DNA from: a virus
Length of the DNA: 26,735 nt
Reading direction: 5' to 3' (one strand)
IMG/VR virus record: IMGVR_UViG_3300044987_002330
Span: 1 to 26,735 of that record
A model generated the notes under the pieces. It was not told the DNA's origin, made no database searches, and saw only the letters and a program-made list of their open reading frames with translations. The translations under genes were made by a program, and so were the position numbers. How positions within the stretch are numbered: position 1 is the stretch's first letter; each line of letters begins with the position of its first letter. Of this stretch, positions 24,688-26,735 are shown piece after piece.

Positions 24688-26735
24688 ATGAGCTTTAATT
24701 ATAAAAATCCAATTTCGACCACCATTTTACAAGCCCCCGATTCGGTAACCAGAATTAGTACCGATGGAACTAATTTTAGCGTCCTTGGTATTGGTGGTTA
24801 CATGGAGGTATTTTATTTATCCAATTTAAATTGGATAATTCCTCCTCAAACATTAATTGATGGTGGATTGGTTGAATATTCAGGAAATACAACTCCAATA
24901 AGTTTTTATTATAATGTTCCATTTGATTATTTTAATATTTTAAATCTTAATAATGACGGTATTTCTAGTGGTCGTAGAAGATTAGGTATGCAAGTTTATG
25001 TTCAGGAAACTGACACAGTATATCAATATACTATGACAGGATTTACTGCGATGTGGGATGCGGCAGAAGCGGTAGGGTCAGTTATAGATACTGGTAATGG
25101 TTATGAGGTTTATAACGACACCACTGAAGGAACAACATTTATTAATGCTTGGACAGCCTCAACTATTGAAGGTGTTGGTGGTGTCACAAAAAATGATGCA
25201 AGATGGCAAATATTTTGGGGTACTGACGTTCAAATCACAGGTGGAACTTATTATTCAGGGACATCTGATTTAGATTTATACAATAGTTCTGGTGGTACAA
25301 TAACAATTTCAGGATTTACCGCACCAATTACGGGTGGAACATATAATAGTGGGTCACAAACACTATCACTTAATAGTGCAGGAGGTTCTAGTATTGATAT
25401 AACAGGGTTTACAAGTGGTGGAGGTAATCCTCTTACCGTTTATGATGCCACGTCAGGTGTAACAGTCTCAAATGTTACAGGTATGACATTTTCAGGTGCT
25501 TCCGTTATTAATAATGGAGGTGGTAATATAACAATTAATTTTACAGGAGGAACGGGAACCGCTGGGTCAAGTGGTACTTCAGGTACTAGTGGAACAGATG
25601 GTACTTCAGGTACTAGTGGAACTGATGGTTCATCAGGTACTAGTGGAACAGATGGTTCAAGCGGAACTTCAGGTACAGATGGTTCATCAGGAACTAGCGG
25701 AACAGATGGTTCATCAGGAACTTCAGGTACTAGCGGAACAGATGGTTCTTCAGGAACTTCAGGTACTAGCGGAACAGATGGTTCATCAGGAACTTCAGGT
25801 ACGGATGGTTCAAGCGGTACTTCAGGTACGGATGGTTCTTCAGGAACTTCAGGTACAGATGGTTCTTCAGGAACTAGCGGAACAGATGGTTCTTCAGGAA
25901 CTAGCGGAACAGATGGTTCAAGCGGTACTTCAGGTACGGATGGAACTTCAGGAACTTCAGGTACAGATGGTTCTTCAGGAACTTCAGGTACTAGCGGAAC
26001 AGATGGTTCTTCAGGAACTTCAGGTACTAGCGGAACAGATGGTTCATCAGGAACTTCAGGTACGGATGGTAGTTCAGGAACTTCAGGTACGGATGGTTCT
26101 TCAGGAACTTCAGGTACAGATGGTTCTTCAGGAACTTCAGGTACTAGCGGAACAGATGGTTCTTCAGGAACTTCAGGTACGGATGGTAGTTCAGGAACTA
26201 GCGGAACAGACGGAACTAGCGGAACAGACGGAACTTCAGGAACTAGCGGAACAGATGGTTCTTCAGGAACTAGCGGAACAGATGGTTCAAGCGGTACTTC
26301 AGGTACGGATGGAACTTCAGGAACTTCAGGAACTAGCGGAACAGATGGTTCAAGCGGTACTTCAGGTACGGATGGAACTTCAGGAACTTCAGGAACTTCA
26401 GGTACAGATGGTTCTTCAGGAACTTCAGGTACTAGCGGAACAGATGGTTCTTCAGGAACTTCAGGTACTAGCGGAACAGATGGTTCATCAGGAACTTCAG
26501 GTACGGATGGTAGTTCAGGAACTTCAGGTACGGATGGTTCTTCAGGAACTTCAGGTACAGATGGTTCTTCAGGAACTTCAGGTACTAGCGGAACAGATGG
26601 TTCTTCAGGAACTTCAGGTACGGATGGTAGTTCAGGAACTAGCGGAACAGACGGAACTAGCGGAACAGACGGAACTAGCGGAACAGACGGAACTTCAGGA
26701 ACTAGCGGAACAGATGGTTCTTCAGGAACTTCAGG
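24688..26735 (+). CDS. Collagen-like Gly-X-Y tail fibre protein (3' partial)
   Basis: The frame is open from ATG 24688 to the window end without a stop, so at least 682 residues are encoded and the C-terminus is missing. Residues 1-about 160 are a globular, Tyr/Phe-rich domain (starts SFNYKNPISTTILQAPDSVT). Residues about 175-290 are Gly/Thr/Ser-rich beta repeats (ITGGTYYSGTSDLDLYNSSG, TISGFTAPITGGTYNSG, IDITGF), the style of a beta-helical fibre shaft. From residue 292 on, every third residue is Gly in GTS, GTD and GSS triplets, with no proline. This is the usual composition of phage fibre proteins with collagen-like shafts; a C-terminal trimerisation or receptor domain would be expected beyond the edge. 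The preceding 39-base gap has an A-rich leader and no Shine-Dalgarno. Confidence 0.8.
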   Translation, partial: MSFNYKNPISTTILQAPDSVTRISTDGTNFSVLGIGGYMEVFYLSNLNWIIPPQTLIDGGLVEYSGNTTPISFYYNVPFDYFNILNLNNDGISSGRRRLGMQVYVQETDTVYQYTMTGFTAMWDAAEAVGSVIDTGNGYEVYNDTTEGTTFINAWTASTIEGVGGVTKNDARWQIFWGTDVQITGGTYYSGTSDLDLYNSSGGTITISGFTAPITGGTYNSGSQTLSLNSAGGSSIDITGFTSGGGNPLTVYDATSGVTVSNVTGMTFSGASVINNGGGNITINFTGGTGTAGSSGTSGTSGTDGTSGTSGTDGSSGTSGTDGSSGTSGTDGSSGTSGTDGSSGTSGTSGTDGSSGTSGTSGTDGSSGTSGTDGSSGTSGTDGSSGTSGTDGSSGTSGTDGSSGTSGTDGSSGTSGTDGTSGTSGTDGSSGTSGTSGTDGSSGTSGTSGTDGSSGTSGTDGSSGTSGTDGSSGTSGTDGSSGTSGTSGTDGSSGTSGTDGSSGTSGTDGTSGTDGTSGTSGTDGSSGTSGTDGSSGTSGTDGTSGTSGTSGTDGSSGTSGTDGTSGTSGTSGTDGSSGTSGTSGTDGSSGTSGTSGTDGSSGTSGTDGSSGTSGTDGSSGTSGTDGSSGTSGTSGTDGSSGTSGTDGSSGTSGTDGTSGTDGTSGTDGTSGTSGTDGSSGTS
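25942..26235 (+). repeat. 294-base perfect direct repeat, copy 1
   Basis: This is identical base for base, including all synonymous third positions, to 26383-26676. The offset is 441 bases (49 Gly-X-Y triplets), and the reading frame is kept. Identity breaks at 25941/26382 (T versus A) and 26236/26677 (T versus A). Confidence 0.85.
26383..26676 (+). repeat. 294-base perfect direct repeat, copy 2
   Basis: This is the second copy of 25942-26235. Copy 2 has one additional AGCGGAACAGACGGAACT unit just after the repeat end (three instead of two), a clean single-unit expansion. Confidence 0.85.

Larger units (their letters stand above)
25561..26735 (+). repeat. Gly-X-Y collagen-like repeat tract
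   Basis: About 390 codons of 9-base units (GGA ACT TCA, GGT ACT AGC, GGA ACA GAT, GGT TCT TCA and synonyms) arranged in 27- and 36-base blocks. The tract continues past the window end. The order of synonymous codons is not random and reveals block duplication. Confidence 0.93.

Noticed and set aside
25561-26735. RTX calcium-binding nonapeptides, or a CRISPR array
   Set aside because: The unit GTSGTDGSS has Gly and Asp at some RTX positions but lacks the second Gly and the hydrophobic position. The repeats are contiguous coding triplets without spacers, so it is not a CRISPR array.

Overview
The window looks like part of the genome of a large tailed phage (Caudoviricetes) with a contractile, myovirus-type tail, probably infecting a Bacteroidota host (Flavobacteria-like). 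Evidence for a contractile-tail phage is a DnaB/gp41-type replicative helicase, a class I ribonucleotide reductase pair, and a gp25 (W) - gp6 (J) baseplate pair followed by a long run of large structural genes. Evidence for the host group is indirect: seven SprB-type repeats (the repeat of the flavobacterial gliding adhesin SprB), a carboxypeptidase-regulatory-like domain, visibly AT-rich DNA, and start sites that mostly lack a Shine-Dalgarno sequence. All genes lie on the + strand.

Layout. Positions 1-4726 hold the replication and nucleotide module: a 5'-truncated replicative helicase, then nrdB and nrdA, separated by only 4 and 1 bases. A strong intrinsic terminator follows at 4733-4769. 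Immediately after it, a TATTTATAA element starts the structural module. Positions 4809-19932 encode the baseplate and tail-end machinery: gp25-like, gp6/J-like, a 1713-residue protein with a regulatory-like beta domain and a hydrophobic hairpin, three unrecognised or weakly recognised proteins in overlapping frames (one with a PKD domain), a 302-residue protein, and a 1006-residue protein with a P2-gpI/T4-gp7-like segment. Positions 19913-26735 encode what appear to be adhesion or fibre proteins, each built on a different repeat: SprB repeats, a Thr/Pro/Gln mucin-like tract, and a collagen-like Gly-X-Y tract that runs off the 3' edge.

How the genes may work together. The helicase and reductase supply replication and dNTPs. 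The later block would build the baseplate and the host-contacting structures. Gene overlaps of 1-20 bases suggest translational coupling in sub-operons. Sub-operons begin after short AT-rich gaps at 4727-4808, 7124-7221, 15965-16003 and 22345-22431, and all four gaps carry a TATTTAT-core element, a candidate phage promoter. The most notable features are the SprB-type protein in a virion gene cluster, the collagen-like gene with a perfect 294-base internal duplication (period 441 bases), the 1713-residue protein with a membrane-like hairpin, and the shared promoter-like element. No tRNA, CRISPR array, insertion sequence or integrase was seen.
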